Below are positions 1 through 13,329 of a stretch of DNA of 64,000 nt, in pieces. The notes under the pieces were generated by a model that had not been told where the DNA came from, did no database searches, and saw nothing but the letters and a program-made list of their open reading frames with translations. Source of the stretch: Monosporascus cannonballus (lineage: Eukaryota > Ascomycota > Sordariomycetes > Xylariales). The translations under genes and the position numbers were made by a program. How positions within the stretch are numbered: the stretch's first letter is position 1; each line of letters starts with the position of its first letter. The stretch spans positions 124,001 to 188,000 of the forward strand of contig QJNS01000120.1 in NCBI GenBank assembly GCA_004154925.1, in the 5' to 3' direction.

Positions 1-715
1 GATATGCTTCAGGCCAGCGGCCCGGAGAGAGCAACACTGCAAAGTAACCATCTACTTAGTTCTGAGGAGTTTGGCTAGTTGGCTAGACCGGTCAGCTTAC
101 ACAATTCTCGAGTGATTGGTTCATTTCGAAGTCAGTCGGTCGTGCTGTCGCGGTTGGGCCAGACACCATGGTGGTGATAGCCGAGGCTGCGATTGATAAC
201 GCGAACTTCATACCGCTTAAGACGAGTGAAACCGGGGGGTTCTAGGAAGGACGCTGGAGATTCTTTTTTTGTTTGACATAAAGGATGGGCGCCTTTCGCA
301 GGATCCGGCTGGTGCGGTGGACGAGGGGCCAGGGACCAGGTTACATTTAGAAGACTGACGAGAATGACGAGGGGCGACTTCTCCGTTAGACCTGCCGGGA
401 TGACCGTGAGGAGAACTGTGGATATTGTAAAAACATAGCTTGCCTTATCCTACACATAACTAATGCAGCAGGGGGAATATGACCCGCTCGAGAATTACGG
501 GTCCTATAAATGCAGAACTTGCCTTAATACAACTGATTTTGCTGCCCGACAGGTATAATTGTAGTCCACATGTACTGTAAGCCTTGCTTCCGTAGCAATA
601 AGACTCAGTCAACCAGGACGTGAACGGTACGAAGACGTACCGTTGAAGAGCCATTTTTACTCCCTCCCTACCCAGGTCTTGTCCTTCCCTTGTTCTCGGA
701 TCATCTCAAGCCAAT
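1..715. other. Unmutated left flank, no gene recognised
   Basis: About half G+C and free of RIP, in sharp contrast to the AT-rich sequence that follows. I find no reading frame with recognisable protein similarity on either strand; the longest frame (460-654, minus) has no identifiable domain. A perfect 9-bp inverted repeat with an AAGA loop lies at 623-644. The last five bases (711-715, CCAAT) are the left target-site duplication of the Copia element that starts at 716. Confidence 0.6.
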
Positions 716-955
716 TGTCAGACCCAGCTGAAGTCGATCAAACAGCTAAGCCTTGGCTTAGTTTGATCACCTACTGAAACAAGGCTACTTTATGTAACCC
801 CGGTATCTTTTCCTCTTAGCTACAGCTATATTTACGTATATAAAAGGAGGGTTCGTTACCTTTACCCTTTAGTTAGGATTTTCGAAAGGTTAATGCAACC
901 TTTAATATACCTTTTCTTTAATTATATATTTTTATATATGATATAAGGTCTTATA
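716..955 (+). repeat. 5' LTR of Copia E
   Basis: Begins TGTCAGACCC and ends TCTTATA. It holds a 33-nt imperfect hairpin (736-768, arms GATCAAA and TTTGATC) and a TATA box (TATATAAAAG, 837-846). Compared with the 3' LTR the first about 145 bases are almost identical, whereas from about 862 nearly every difference is C to T or G to A, so RIP begins inside the LTR. Preceded by TSD CCAAT. Confidence 0.92.
837..846 (+). promoter_or_regulatory. TATA box of the Copia E LTR promoter
   Basis: TATATAAAAG in the 5' LTR, matched by TATAAAAG at 33603-33610 in the 3' LTR. It sits about 110 bp before the LTR end, a normal place for the start of the R region. Promoter function is inferred from position only. 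Confidence 0.5.
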
Positions 956-966
956 ATTATAAGCCC
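956..966 (+). other. Probable primer binding site of Copia E (initiator-tRNA-Met half molecule)
   Basis: The 11 bases directly after the 5' LTR read ATTATAAGCCC. Allowing two RIP-type changes (G to A) this is GTTATGAGCCC, the complement of the anticodon arm of eukaryotic initiator tRNA-Met (GGGCUCAUAAC). Copia-type elements are known to prime from a cleaved half of that tRNA. The match is short and the restored bases are inferred. Confidence 0.45.
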
Positions 967-1213
967 GGTCCGTATTTTTTTTTTAGTTTTGCTTTAATAC
1001 ATTTGTTATATATAATTTATTGAGGTTATTCGGAACCTCGTCGTCGCTCCTGCGGTATATTTACTGTTCCGTTATTAGTATATCTATTGCCTAGTCCGTA
1101 TATACGTTAATTTTAAAGCTATTCGGAATCTCGCTGTTACTCCTGCAGTATATCTACTGTTTCGTTACCAAAGATATCTATCGCTTAGCTATTACGTTTT
1201 TAGTTATTTTAAT

Positions 1214-1913
1214 TTGTTTACCTTTTACATTATTTTTAAAGCCATAATTACCCAAATAACAGACTTTAACAAGTTTTTTTCAGGACGCGTTCTTAGGTAT
1301 TTACTTAGGAAGAGAACCCCTAAAGAGTATAACACTTTCGAACTTTACGTTAATATAAAGGCTAGCATGTTGTGGGCATATATTAATCCTAACATGGCCC
1401 AAGTATTACCTTTGCTAACGATACCGATTTTTTCTAAGCCTTATCACTTTTAAAATAGAATGATTAATAAATATACTCTGGATAAGCCGAACTATTCGAA
1501 GTTCAAAAGGGCCCTAAAGGTATATAATAGAAAGCAATCCTTATATATCGCTTAAAAAAAGCACTTGTTAAAATTAATACGTTCCTAAATTAATCCGTTT
1601 ATCTTGATCATTATTAGGTGTACTGGAAAAGAATTACGCTTTAAAAAAAGCTAATTACTTTAAAAGATAAATTTAAGCCTAGTAATAACGTTTGAATTTA
1701 CGAAGTCGACGTTCGATAGAAATAAACGTTAAAAATTAATAAAATCCAGATAGATATTTAGTTATTTACATACTGGAGAATATATATTAAAGTCGCAGAA
1801 CTTTAGATATTAGCCGTCGCAGGTTATTACGGCCATTTTGATTTTTTAAAGGCTATTAGTGTTTATTTACTTAACTTTTTTGTTATCTAAAGGGCTAAAG
1901 TAAAAGAAGTTAT
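1214..1913 (+). pseudogene. Copia E Gag, N-terminal part (interrupted by element A)
   Basis: The frame reads ...ASMLWAYINP at 1361-1390, then a charged stretch through about 1730, resembling the N-terminal Gag region of fungal Copia elements, with stops and frame changes. The start codon cannot be fixed; a Met at 1214 opens a 79-codon frame. The sequence stops at the GTTAT duplication (1909-1913) where Gypsy A is inserted, and resumes at 15474. Confidence 0.65.
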
Positions 1914-2286
1914 TGTGACCGCTTGGCGGTTTAACCAACTATTAAACCTTAGTCGTACGGGTTTATGTTAGCAGAAGTATCGTGGAAATCTGAGCAATAA
2001 ATATAGTAATCGTATTACGTCTCGTAATTCCAAAAATGCCTTAAGTAATAATGTTATATTGCAAGCTAAAGTTATTTAAATAATGAAAATAATAAACGTA
2101 TATATATCCTTATAGGTTAATTAAATTTTTATCAGATTTCGACATTATCATAAATCTAATACCATTAAATTCGGTTAATTTTATATGGATTTATTTAAAT
2201 TTTAATGCTAAGGAAAATTTAAATCACATAACCCTTTTTTATAGGTCCGACCGTCTTTATGGCCAATCTTAAGTTGGGCTGTAATA
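1914..2286 (-). repeat. 3' LTR of Gypsy A
   Basis: 373 bp, same length as the partner at 15096-15468. The outer (left) about 100 bases keep many C and G while the inner side is strongly AT-converted. Its inner end reads CTGTAATA where the partner reads CCGTAACA. Confidence 0.9.
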
Positions 2287-2456
2287 CGATCTCCCCTTTT
2301 TTAAAATCTTTGCCTTTAAAAAATTTTTTTCCTAGTAAATTATTATTCTTTATCATAACGGGTCGTATTACTAACCGCAAATTTGGTAATCGTTTTAATT
2401 AAAAAGAAAACCTAGATTTTTTAATTACTTATATTATTAAATTCGGTTTTAAAATT

Positions 2457-2850
2457 ATGCCATATATATCTTATTTCGAAATGCTATCAAATGTTAGATA
2501 ATTAAAAAAATTCGTCGTTATAACGAATATATTAAAAATTATTGTTATTATGATAATTTTAGCGTCCTAATTAATTTGTTATATCGTATTCGGAAGGAAA
2601 AGAATTGTTTAAATCGTAGAAAAACTATTATTAAAAAGACGTTTTTACGTTTTCAGCAAAAGTTGAAAAAGGATTTAGTACGTAAATAACGTAATATTAA
2701 TAAAACCATTAATTATTTTTTTCGTTTTTGTTATTAAAAGAAATTTCTTTACGTTAAAAGAGTTAAAATTGTTAGTTATAATCTTTAGTTAATAAATAAA
2801 TTAGATAAGCAAAAGCGTGCGGAGGTCGAAATTCATTTTTTATGCTATTT
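2457..2850 (+). pseudogene. Zn(2)Cys(6)-cluster frame, antisense to gag-pol, of Gypsy A
   Basis: Starts ATG CCA TAT. The cysteine positions of the CX2CX6CX8CX2CX6C cluster are recoverable with one 1-nt frameshift before the third: positions 1, 2, 4, 5, 6 read TAT (Tyr, from TGT) and position 3 is still TGT. Downstream comes an Arg/Lys/Glu-rich, helix-compatible stretch of about 40 codons in the same frame (from about 2580). It lies between the chromodomain end and the 3' LTR, opposite to pol, as in the other Gypsy copies here. Non-functional. Identification rests on spacing shared with elements B, D, F and H. Confidence 0.6.
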
Positions 2851-2899
2851 TTTAATTCCTTTAATTAGTCCATTCCTGAAAACCTTAATTAGAGAGTTT

Positions 2900-5800
2900 T
2901 TCTTAGTAACTCCGTTATTGTTGGTAAAAGTTTTTTAATAGGCGCTGGGCGCTAATAAGGTTTTTAGCGGATTTTTAGGTGTTTTCGGAATCCGGGTGCT
3001 TTTTTTATTTGATTAGATATTAGGTAAATCCATTTGTTTTCGTATATCGAAAATTTTTTTTATTTCGTATGCTTATTCGTTTTTTACTTTTATATCGTTT
3101 TATGCCGTATGTACTTTAATTATATTTGTTGTTAATTTAAATAAAAAAACGTAAAAAATTGGATAAAATTTAATTTTTAGTAAAAGTTTTAATTAATAAT
3201 TATTTTTTGAGATTTACTTGGCGATTTTATATAGACCGATATATTTAAAATCGAGTTTTTTGCTGGATCATTTTATTTAAATATTTTTGTAATAAGGAAA
3301 ATTATTTCTTTTTTTTAAAAGTTAATTTTTTAAATTGTTTTTGGTTATAATATTTATTTATTTAATTCTGTACGAATTCCAGTTTTGTTTTTATTTTTTG
3401 GTATAACTCTCGTAATTATTTTGATGTAAAAATTGCTTTAATATTAATTGGACCGTTATTGCGTATTTTTCTGTAAATTTCTGGAGTGAAATCAAAGTTT
3501 ACATTTATTGGTATTATTTTAATACTTTCCTAATAACTAGTATTATAAGTTAATTGTGCAATTGATAATTTCTTAACCTGATTATTCTGTTCGTAATTGA
3601 TATAGTATCGTAAGTATACTTTTAAGATTTGATTTATTCGTTTTATCTATTTATTTATCTATAGTTTAAATGCGCTAAATAATTTGTGATTTAGGCCAAT
3701 TTATGCTATTAGGCTTTGTTAAAATTTTGATGCAAATATCGATCTTTTATTTAAAATAATTTTTATTAGCAATTTATGTATGTTAAAAATATATCTGAAA
3801 AAAATGTATACCATTTGTTTGGCGTTTATGTTCTTATAATATGGTAAAAAATATAAAAATTCGTAAATCGGTTGATAATTACGAAAATATTAGGGTAATA
3901 TATTTTTATAGCTGAATTTTCTAATATAAAAAGCTTAATAATGAAGTTAAATATAATTAAATATTATGGCCGTTTTGCGATTAGTAATAGCTGTAATTTT
4001 TCGTAAGGCTTATATTATCGAGTTTTTGTTCTGGCTCAAATATCGTATTGCCGTATAATTTTTTGTACCGTTAATTTTATTCTAAGAAAAAAATATATGC
4101 GTTAAAATTTTTTTAGAGTTTTATGGATTTCTGAATATTTATATAATTAATGTTTGTATATTTCGCGTATTAGATTTTTTTGGTATTCCTTTAGAATTTG
4201 TATTTTATCCGTTTTTTGGTTTTTTAGGAAACTATCGTTATGCTGCTAAATTTTCTGGTATATATCGTAAGGTATTATCCGAATTGTCGTAATTTGTCGT
4301 AAACGTAAATATTCTTTTGTGATATTATTAAAAATTGTATAATTAATTTTAATTAATTTTCTTTCGAAATTTGGTTGCTTATTTAGGGCATTTGCTTTGT
4401 TATTTTTTAATCCCTTTTTATAGATAATAACAAAGTTAAAATTTGCCAATTTTTCCGTATAACAAAGTTATCGTCCTATAAGTTCTCTGGTTATAATAAA
4501 TTAAGTAAGGTTTTAATAATTTATGTAAATTTTGACCTGGTATAAATTTCTTTTTAAGTAATACCTAAATTCCCGAAATGCCATAATAATGGCCATAAAA
4601 TTTTATTTGGGATATCGTAATTAAGTTTGGATTTTTTTAACTTATACGAAAAAAATATAATAGGGTATAATTTGCCTTAATTATTTCGTTATCCGAATAT
4701 TACATTTAATACGTAATCCGAAATATCTCTTTTTAATTTAATAAGGCGGTTTGGATTATATATAATTAGTATTAGGTCGTTAGTAATTATATCCTTAATA
4801 TCTTAAAACGTTTTTCCGTATTTAACGTTTATTTAAAAATTTTTTTCGTTGAATTAATTAGGGATATAATTATTTTGCTAAAATTTCGAATAAACTTTCT
4901 GTAATAATCGGCGAATTTAAGGAATATCTGTATTTTCTTAACTGTTATTAGCGTTTATTATTTTGTAATTACAACGATTTTCTTAGAGTTTATTTTAATA
5001 TATCTTAAAATAATAATATGTCCCAGATATTCCATTTTTTATATATGGAATTGAATTTTTTTATATTAATAAATAACCTTACGTCCTGTAAAGCTTAAAC
5101 AATTTTATAAACGTATTTTATATATATTCTTTTGGTTTTTAAGAAAATAAAAATATTATGGAGATAGCAAATAACGAAAATATTAAGATATTTTCGTAAT
5201 ATATACTTAATTATTTGCTGGAAAGTTATTAATATATTTATATATTCTATTAATATAACCAAATATTTAAATGATCCCTATTTTATTCTGAAAGCTATTT
5301 TTTATTTATATTCTTTTTTAATTTTAATAAGGTTATATTTATCTTTAAGGTCGCATGTTATAAATTATTTGGTTCCGTAAAATCGGTTTTTTATTTTCGG
5401 AATTAAAAATAATAATATTCGATTTTTAATAATAATATTATTTAATTATTAATAATTAATTATAAGTTATAATTTTCTATTTTTTTAAGTACGAAAAACA
5501 TATGATATTTTGCTAATACTTTCGAAAGTCGAATTTATCCTTTTTGTAACCAATTTTTCAGGTATTTTTTGAAAATACGTTATTCGGTTTTATTGAAATT
5601 ATAAATAAAGTAAGACTTTGTCGAAAATCCTTTTTTAAAAATTATTTTATGATTTTATTTATTATGTTCTAATAATTTCGTATTAAGTTCCTTTTTGAAA
5701 AATTGCTTATATTTATGGTATTATGGTGGCATATTAATTAGATTTCTTTATTTTGTGGGGCTATTATTTTCGTTTTAAATCGTTATTTAATTACCTTAGT

Positions 5801-7480
5801 TTCGCTTTAATGGTAATAACGATACCTCATATTTTTTTAATGCCCGTTTTTTTTTCTATATTTTACTTTTTTAAATAATAAGGTTTTTATCGTATTTCTA
5901 TGTTTATATTTATTATTATTATCGATCGAATATTAAGATTTTAATTCTTTTTTATTTATTAATAAGATATAAAATAAACCTTATTTAGCTAATTTTTTTA
6001 TTAATCAAAATTTCGTACTGGTATATTTATGGTAATCCTAAGACCATATCGTAATTCTCGAATAAAACAATATTAATATTAATTAATTAATGTCGTTTTT
6101 TAAAAAAAATCTTAAAATAATTAATTTCGCGTATAATTTTTAGCTTATTATTAGCGAATTTCTAATTTTTGGCATTTGTCGTTATATAAGGTTTTAATTT
6201 GTATTTTTATGACATCTTAAACTTATTAACTATATCTGGTATAATGTAATTCCCGCTTAGAGTTCCGTAATTTACTATTACGATATATTAATACGTTCCG
6301 ATTTATATATTTAAAGTAATAAGGTTGTTAACGTTTTTTATTATTGCGTTTAAAGCTTTTTTCAAAAGTTCCCTTTAACTTTTTTAAGTTTTGTTATTTT
6401 TTAGCTTTTTTATAAATAACGTTTTTTTAATTTTTATTCGAATTTGTTAAATTTTATCTGTATTTTTTTGTTTAGCGCGTTAAGTTATTATATTTGTCGT
6501 TATTGCCGGCGTACTGTTCCTTTAAGCCGTAGTAATTATTTTTAGTTTTGTTACAATTTTTTTCCTTATTAGGTAAATTGTTTTTTTATGTTTGCGATTA
6601 TATTTTATTATACGTTATCCTGATTAATGTTTTAGAAATTTCCCGTAAATTACCGTATTTCTTCCTTAATAACCTTTTTTAAGGATTTGTAATAAATACC
6701 AACTGAAAATAAAAATCCGTAATAACATTTTAATAATGCCTTTTAACCGTACGTTAAATTAATTTTTTTTCCGTTTGGTAGTTATATTATCTATAATGAT
6801 AGAAAGGGTTTTTTTACGGGTATTATTTTTTTTCGGGCCAGTTTTCTATTTCGGCCAATTATTAAATATTTTCTGGGGCTATGGTTCGAAAATGTTAATA
6901 TCATTGTTCGTCGTTTTTATTATTTTCGATACGATTTGGAAAATCGAATCTCTTATGGTATATACGAGTAATTCGTTCGTAAATATGTTATTTTTATTTT
7001 TATGATCGGGATATTTTCGTTGTTGATAATATATAGCGTACATTCTGTTATATCGATCAGGAATTCCGGGATAAATTTCTTCTGTCCAGTTTTAATATTT
7101 GCGTAATTATCCTTATAATGCTTTTTGCTGTGTTCGCGATATTTATCGAACTAGCTTTTTGGTTTTTTGCATTTTTCGTCGAATTTCTTATCGTGATAAT
7201 CTTTATTAGATTTTTTGCCGTAAGCCTGATACGTATGTGGCTTGGATTATGTTAATAGTTTTGTTATCGTTTCCTTAATTATTTCTGGATTATCTTTCTA
7301 ATATAGATATCCAGTTATTTTACCGTGGCTTTTTGGGTTTCCTGTATTTATAAGCTTTATATCCCATTTTGCCGTAATTAAAGCATTTAATTTAATTTTA
7401 ATCTTATTTATGGGTAACGCCAAATTCCATAAGTTCTAGCGCCGTTCCGTAAGAAGTAAGGGATACGCCTTGTTTTTTCT
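2900..7480 (-). pseudogene. Gypsy A gag end and pol remnant
   Basis: Read on the minus strand: end of Gag with a zinc-knuckle-like motif near 7110-7170, protease, RT, RNase H, integrase with H2C2 zinc-binding segment near 4100, and chromodomain, in the usual chromovirus order. Recognition comes from parallel alignment with B, C and D, whose frames are clearer. The minus-strand frame 4246-4449 (67 codons) is the linker between RNase H and integrase. Stops every few dozen codons. Confidence 0.7.
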
Positions 7481-7485
7481 TCTGA

Positions 7486-7871
7486 TATCACGACCTAATA
7501 AGCTACGGCCTCCAGAAACGGTCGCAGCAGAAAAAGCTAAAAAAACTATGTGGATCAGGTTACGTAACGGATTACCAACTTATTAATGGTAAACTAATAA
7601 GCCGGATTATTAACTTATTAATAATAAGCTAATAAACCGGATTACCAACTTATTGATAATAAGTCAATAAGCTAAAAAAATATATACGTTTATTATTTTT
7701 ATACTTTAAATATTTTTAATTTATAATATAATATTATTATTTAAAATATTTTTAATATTATAAAACATAATATAATTATTATATTTATCGCTTAAATACC
7801 TATAATACTTTTGTTAATATAAATCTGTTAATTTAAAATTTAATAATTAGTTAAATTGTTTAGCCATTATA
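7486..7871 (+). repeat. 5' LTR of Gypsy B
   Basis: 386 bp, begins TATCACGACC (original TGTTACGACC seen in relatives) and ends GCCATTATA. The first about 100 bases are little changed; the rest is heavily RIPed. Contains three degenerate 35-bp tandem units at about 7570-7670. Confidence 0.9.
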
Positions 7872-7959
7872 TATTATAAATTTTTGTTCAGTAATACTGT
7901 TAAATTTTAAGCAATATTTAATATTGTTAAAATGTTAACCAGCATTTAGAAAACCCTTA

Positions 7960-10900
7960 TTTAACAGCTTTAGGCTCGAATTCGGAAATTAAAAAAAGAA
8001 ATCCGATAAATTAGAGTTACGTTACCTGCCCAAGCCTTTTTCGCCCGTATAAAACCAAGGAAGCCAAAGCTTTATAATAAAAAGGGCAACCTTTAAACTC
8101 TTTTAACTTAGGCGCAAATTTATTTTCGCTTTTTAAACCATAATAACCTTGCGGATCAGGTCCTAATAATAAGAATATGCTTAACGGAAAACGTTATTAA
8201 CTGGTTTAAATCTATTATAAAAAATTTTTAAAAAATAAAAAAGTCGGATAAGAAAAATTTTATTAACGAAATCCTTTTACTTTATATCAATTTCGAGGAC
8301 AAAGTACGCGAAAATTTCGGCAATCCGGATAAAGAACGATTTGCGGCCCAGCAACCTTTATAATTTCGACAGAAAAAACCCGCATTCAAATACGCCATAA
8401 CCTTTAAAAGTTTTACGGCCAAGGCAAAATAAGGAAAAAATAAGGCCAATGCCTTTATTAACATATTTTATAAAGGGTTAAAAGATAATATAAAAAATAA
8501 GATTATTCGGATTAAATAATTAATTGCTTTAAACCGGTATATTACAAAAATAATTAAAATTAATAATTAACAATTTAAAAAACGATAGGAAAAAAAAGAT
8601 AATATGCTTTATATTCGGGATATAATAAGTCCAACCAGGGGAAAAAAAAATAAAACGTACCTTTTATTTCTTATGGAACGACATTAGAACTTATAGAATT
8701 CGGCGTTACTTATAAACAAAATTAGAGCCAAATTAAGTACTTTAATTACGGCAAAATGGGACATAAGACCTATAAATACAGAAAACCTAAAAAGTTACGA
8801 CAAAATAATTAAACCTTTATATTAAAAAATAATTTAGGAATAATTCATAAAATAAAAGTAAAACTATTAATATAATTTAAGCCAAATATATATCAGGCTT
8901 ATAACAAAAGATCCAATAAAAATTATTACGATAACAAATTTAATAAGAAATATAAAAAATTAAAAAGCTAATTTAATAAGTGTTGTAAGTATAATAAAAG
9001 GCATTATAAGGATAATTACGTAAGTACTAGAACTAAATAAAAAAATTTATCCCGGAAGTCTTAATTAACATAGCAAAATATATATTATATATTATTAATA
9101 ACAAAAATATCCCGGTTACGAAAACTAAAAACAATATACTTACGAACGAATTACTTATATATATTATAAGAGATTCGATTTTCCAAACCGTACCGGAAAT
9201 AATAAGAACGATAAGTAATAATATCAATAATTTCGAACCATAACCCCAGGAAATGTTTAGCAATTGGCCGAAGCGAAAAGCTGGCCCGAAGGAAAATAAA
9301 CCTTATAGGAAAACCTCTTTTGTTATTATGGATAGTACAATTACCAAACGGAAAAGGAGTTAATCTAGTATACGGTAAAAAAGCATTATTAAAAAGTTAT
9401 TACGGATCTTTATTTTTAATTAGCATTTATTACAAATCCCCAGAAAAAAATATTAAGGAAAAAATACGTTAATTTATAGAAAATCGCTAAAACAATAATT
9501 TAAATAACGCATAATAAGATATAATCATAAACATAAAAAAACAGTTTATTCGATAAGGAAAAAAACTGCAAAAAAAGCAAAAATAATTAATACAATTGAA
9601 AGGAACAATACGCCGGTAATAACGACAAATATAACAGCTTAATACGCTAAACGAAAAAACACAAAAAAAGCTCGATAAATTAGAATAAAAATTAAAAAAA
9701 TATTGCTTATAAAAAAGCCGCAAAATAACGAAACCCAAAAAAATTAAAAGAAAATCCTAAAAAAGGCTTTAAACGCGACGATAGAAAACGTTAATAACTT
9801 TATTACCTTAAATATATAAATCGAAACGCATTAATATACCGCAATAATAAATTACAAAGCTTTAGGTAAAAATTATATTATACTAAATTTAATTAATAAA
9901 TTTAAATTACTATAAAGATATAAATTAAAACCTTATATAACAACGAATACTGAAAATCAGGAATTTGTTTACGATAACAGAAAAATTATACGCAAAATTA
10001 ATCATTTCGAGATTTTTGTTAAAAAACGATACCAAATAATTAATTTCGATACCGGTTTATTTAGGAATTACAATATAATCTTAAGATTACCATAAATACG
10101 CCAGTACGAAATCTTGATTAATAGTAAAACTAGCTAGGTAAAATTTATCTTATATTTTATTAATAAATTAAAAATAATTAAAATCTTAATATTTAATTGA
10201 TAATAACGACAAATACAGATATAAAAATATAACAGAAATTTTATTACCCAAAAAAACAAAATATAAAAGAAATAGATATTAAAACAAAATACGACGTATC
10301 GTTACTATTATCAAAACAAAACTAAAATAATTGAATAACGATTTAAAATATTAGTAATAATAACCCCAAAAATTAGAAAATCTAACTAATATGTTACTAT
10401 AATACCATAAATATAAGCAACTTTTCAGAAAAAAACTTAATACGAAATTAGTAAAATATACCAAATAAAATTATAAAATAATCCTTAAAAAAATTCTTTA
10501 ATAAAGTTTTATCTTATTTACAATTTTAACGGAAACGAACTACGTATTCTCAGAAAATACCTGGAAAATCGGCTACAGAAAAAATAAATTCGACCTACGA
10601 AATTACTAGCAAAATATCTAATGTTTTTCGTACCAGACAAAATGGAAAATTATAATTTATAATTAATTACCGATATTTAAATAACGTTATTATTAAAAAT
10701 CAAATATTATTACCCTTAATTACGGAAATAAAAAACCAAATTTATGGAACCAAATAATTTACAACATTCGATTTCAAAAATAAATATAATTTTATTAAAA
10801 TCAAAAAAGAATACGAATAAAAAATAGCTTTTAAAACAAAATACAAATTATTTAAATATTTAATTACACTAGTAGGACTTATGAACGTATCAGCAACTTT

Positions 10901-13190
10901 TTAACGAATAATTAATTATATATTCCGAAAATACTTTGATATTTTCGTCGTTTGCTATTTCGATAATATTTTTATCTTTTCGGAAATAAAAAAAAGGATA
11001 TACAGGATACGTTTATAAAGTTTTTCGAACTTTATAAAACGCAAAACTACTTATTAACGCGGGAAAAAATCAATTCCACAAATAAAAAATAAAATATTTA
11101 GAACATATTATTACCCCAGGATATATCAAAATAAACCTTAAAAAAATCGCTGTAGTTATAAAATAATAAACGTTAACAATAATTAAGGAAATATAGGCAT
11201 TTCTTGAATTCGCTAATTACTATAGGAAATTTATTCGAAATTTTAGCAGAATAATTATACCCTTAACGAATCTTATAAAGAAAAGTTTTTTAAATAAACG
11301 CCAAATATAAAAAAAGCATTTTAGAATATTAAGAATATAATTATTTACGAATTGATATTAATTATATATAATCCAAACTGCCCCGTTAAATTAAAAACCA
11401 ATATTTCGAATTACGCATTAAACGTAATAATCGGATAACAAAATAATTAAAACAAATTATATCTTATTATATTATTTTTATATAAATTAAAAGAAACTAA
11501 GCTTAATTACGGCATTTCAAATAAAAACTTTATGGCCATTATTATGGCATTTCGAAAATTTAAATATTTCTTAAAAGAAAACTTGCACCAGGTTAAGGTC
11601 TATACGGATTATCAAAATTTTACCCGATTTACTACGATTAAAAAACTTATACAACGATAATTTCGTTACGCGGAAAAATTGGCGAATTTCGATTTCGTTA
11701 TTATCCATAAGAAAAACTTAAAAAATAACAAAGCAAATACCCTAAACAAACGACCAAACCTTAAAAAGAATTGGTTAAAATTAGCCATATAATTTGTAAT
11801 ACCATTATAAAAGAATATTTACGTTCGCAACAAATTACGACAATTCGAGCAATATCTTTTAATATATATCAAAAAATCCAGCAATATAATAACGGTTTTC
11901 CAAAAAACCAAAAAAGGAACAAAATACAAATTTCAAAAAATACCAAAAGAATCTAATACAAGAAATATATAAATATTAATTATATGGATATCTAGGAATA
12001 CATAAAACCCTAAAGCAACTTTAACGCATATATTTCTTTTTAAAATAAAATTAGCGATAAAGAAAATTATACGGCAATGCGATATTTGCGCTAAAGCAAA
12101 GACTTAACGACATAAGCCATACGGAAAATTATAGCTATTACTAATCGTAAAGCGGTGATAATATTTAATTATATTTAATTTTATTACCAAACTGCCTATA
12201 TTTAAAAATTTAATTACAAAAATATATTACGATAATATTTTCGTAATCGTCGACCGATTTACGAAATTTTCTTATTTCTTATTATATTATAAAAACATAA
12301 ATACTGAATAATTAACATATATTTTCTTTAAATATATAGTTAATATATACGGATTATTAATAAAAATTATCTTAAATACAATATTAATATTTATATTAAA
12401 ATTGTAACAAAGCCTAATGAAATAAATCGGCTTAAATTATAAATTATTTAAGATATTTAAATAATAAATAAATAAATAAATAAAGTAAATGAATTAAACT
12501 TTGAAAATTTACTAATAATATTATATTAATTATAAATAAAATAATTAAGTTAAAACATTACTAATTATATAACTAATTTATAATATTAAATATTACGAAA
12601 ATATTAAAATAATATTTACGAACATAAATTATGGTTTTATTTCAAAAGTTTATAAAAAATACGTAATAACGGTTTAATTAATATTAAAATAATCCTTATG
12701 TTAAAATAATTATAATACTTATACAAAAAGATACAAATAAAATTGAAATTTGTACGAAATCAAATAAATAAATATTATAATCAAGAAAATTAAAAGAAAT
12801 TAATTTTCGAAGAAGGGAAAATAATATTTTTTGTTACAAAAAATATTTAAATAAAACGGCCTAATAAAAATCTCGATTTTAAATATATCGGTCCATACAA
12901 AATCGCCAAGAAAATCTTAAACAATAATTCCTAATTAGAATTTCTACGAAAAATTAAATTCTATTTAATTTTTATGTTATTTTATTCAAGTTAACAATAG
13001 ATATAATTAAAATATATACGGCATAAAATAATATAGAAATAAAGAACGAATTGGTATATAAAATGGAAAAAACTTTCGATATATAGAAATAAAACGGATT
13101 TACTTAATACTTAATTAAGTAAAAAAAGTACCCGAATTTCGAAAATACCTGGAAATCCGCCAAAAATCTTATTAGCGTTTAACGCCTATT
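7960..13190 (+). pseudogene. Gypsy B gag-pol remnant
   Basis: Plus-strand order: Gag from about 7960; zinc-knuckle-like motif about 8978-9030; protease about 9840-10100 with a segment matching the conserved IILGLPW block; RT about 10650-11100 with the catalytic box reading YFDN at 10955-10966 (YxDD expected, second Asp lost by G to A); RNase H about 11330-11620; integrase about 11990-12400; chromodomain about 12830-13190. Many TAA/TAG stops in place of Gln and Trp codons, so it cannot be expressed. Confidence 0.8.
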
Positions 13191-13329
13191 AAAGAATTTT
13201 TACCAGCAATAATGGAATTACCCGAAATAATAATATCCCAATTTATAAGATTTAAAAAAAAGTCCTTAGTCCACCGTATTCCAATTAATAATGTCCACCC
13301 CACCAAAGGCTTATACCTTAATTACAAAC

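Noticed and set aside
6775..7005. Hydrophobic open frame, recurring on the opposite strand of four elements (6775-7005, 9033-9263, 18828-19172, 30724-30909)
   Set aside because: Each is antisense to the same conserved Gag-protease segment (sense reads VPEIIRTISNN...NNFEP...KRKAGPKEN). Openness and hydrophobicity follow from the sense codons (AAT, ATA, AAA) and RIP; there is no Cys pattern, start or upstream signal of its own.
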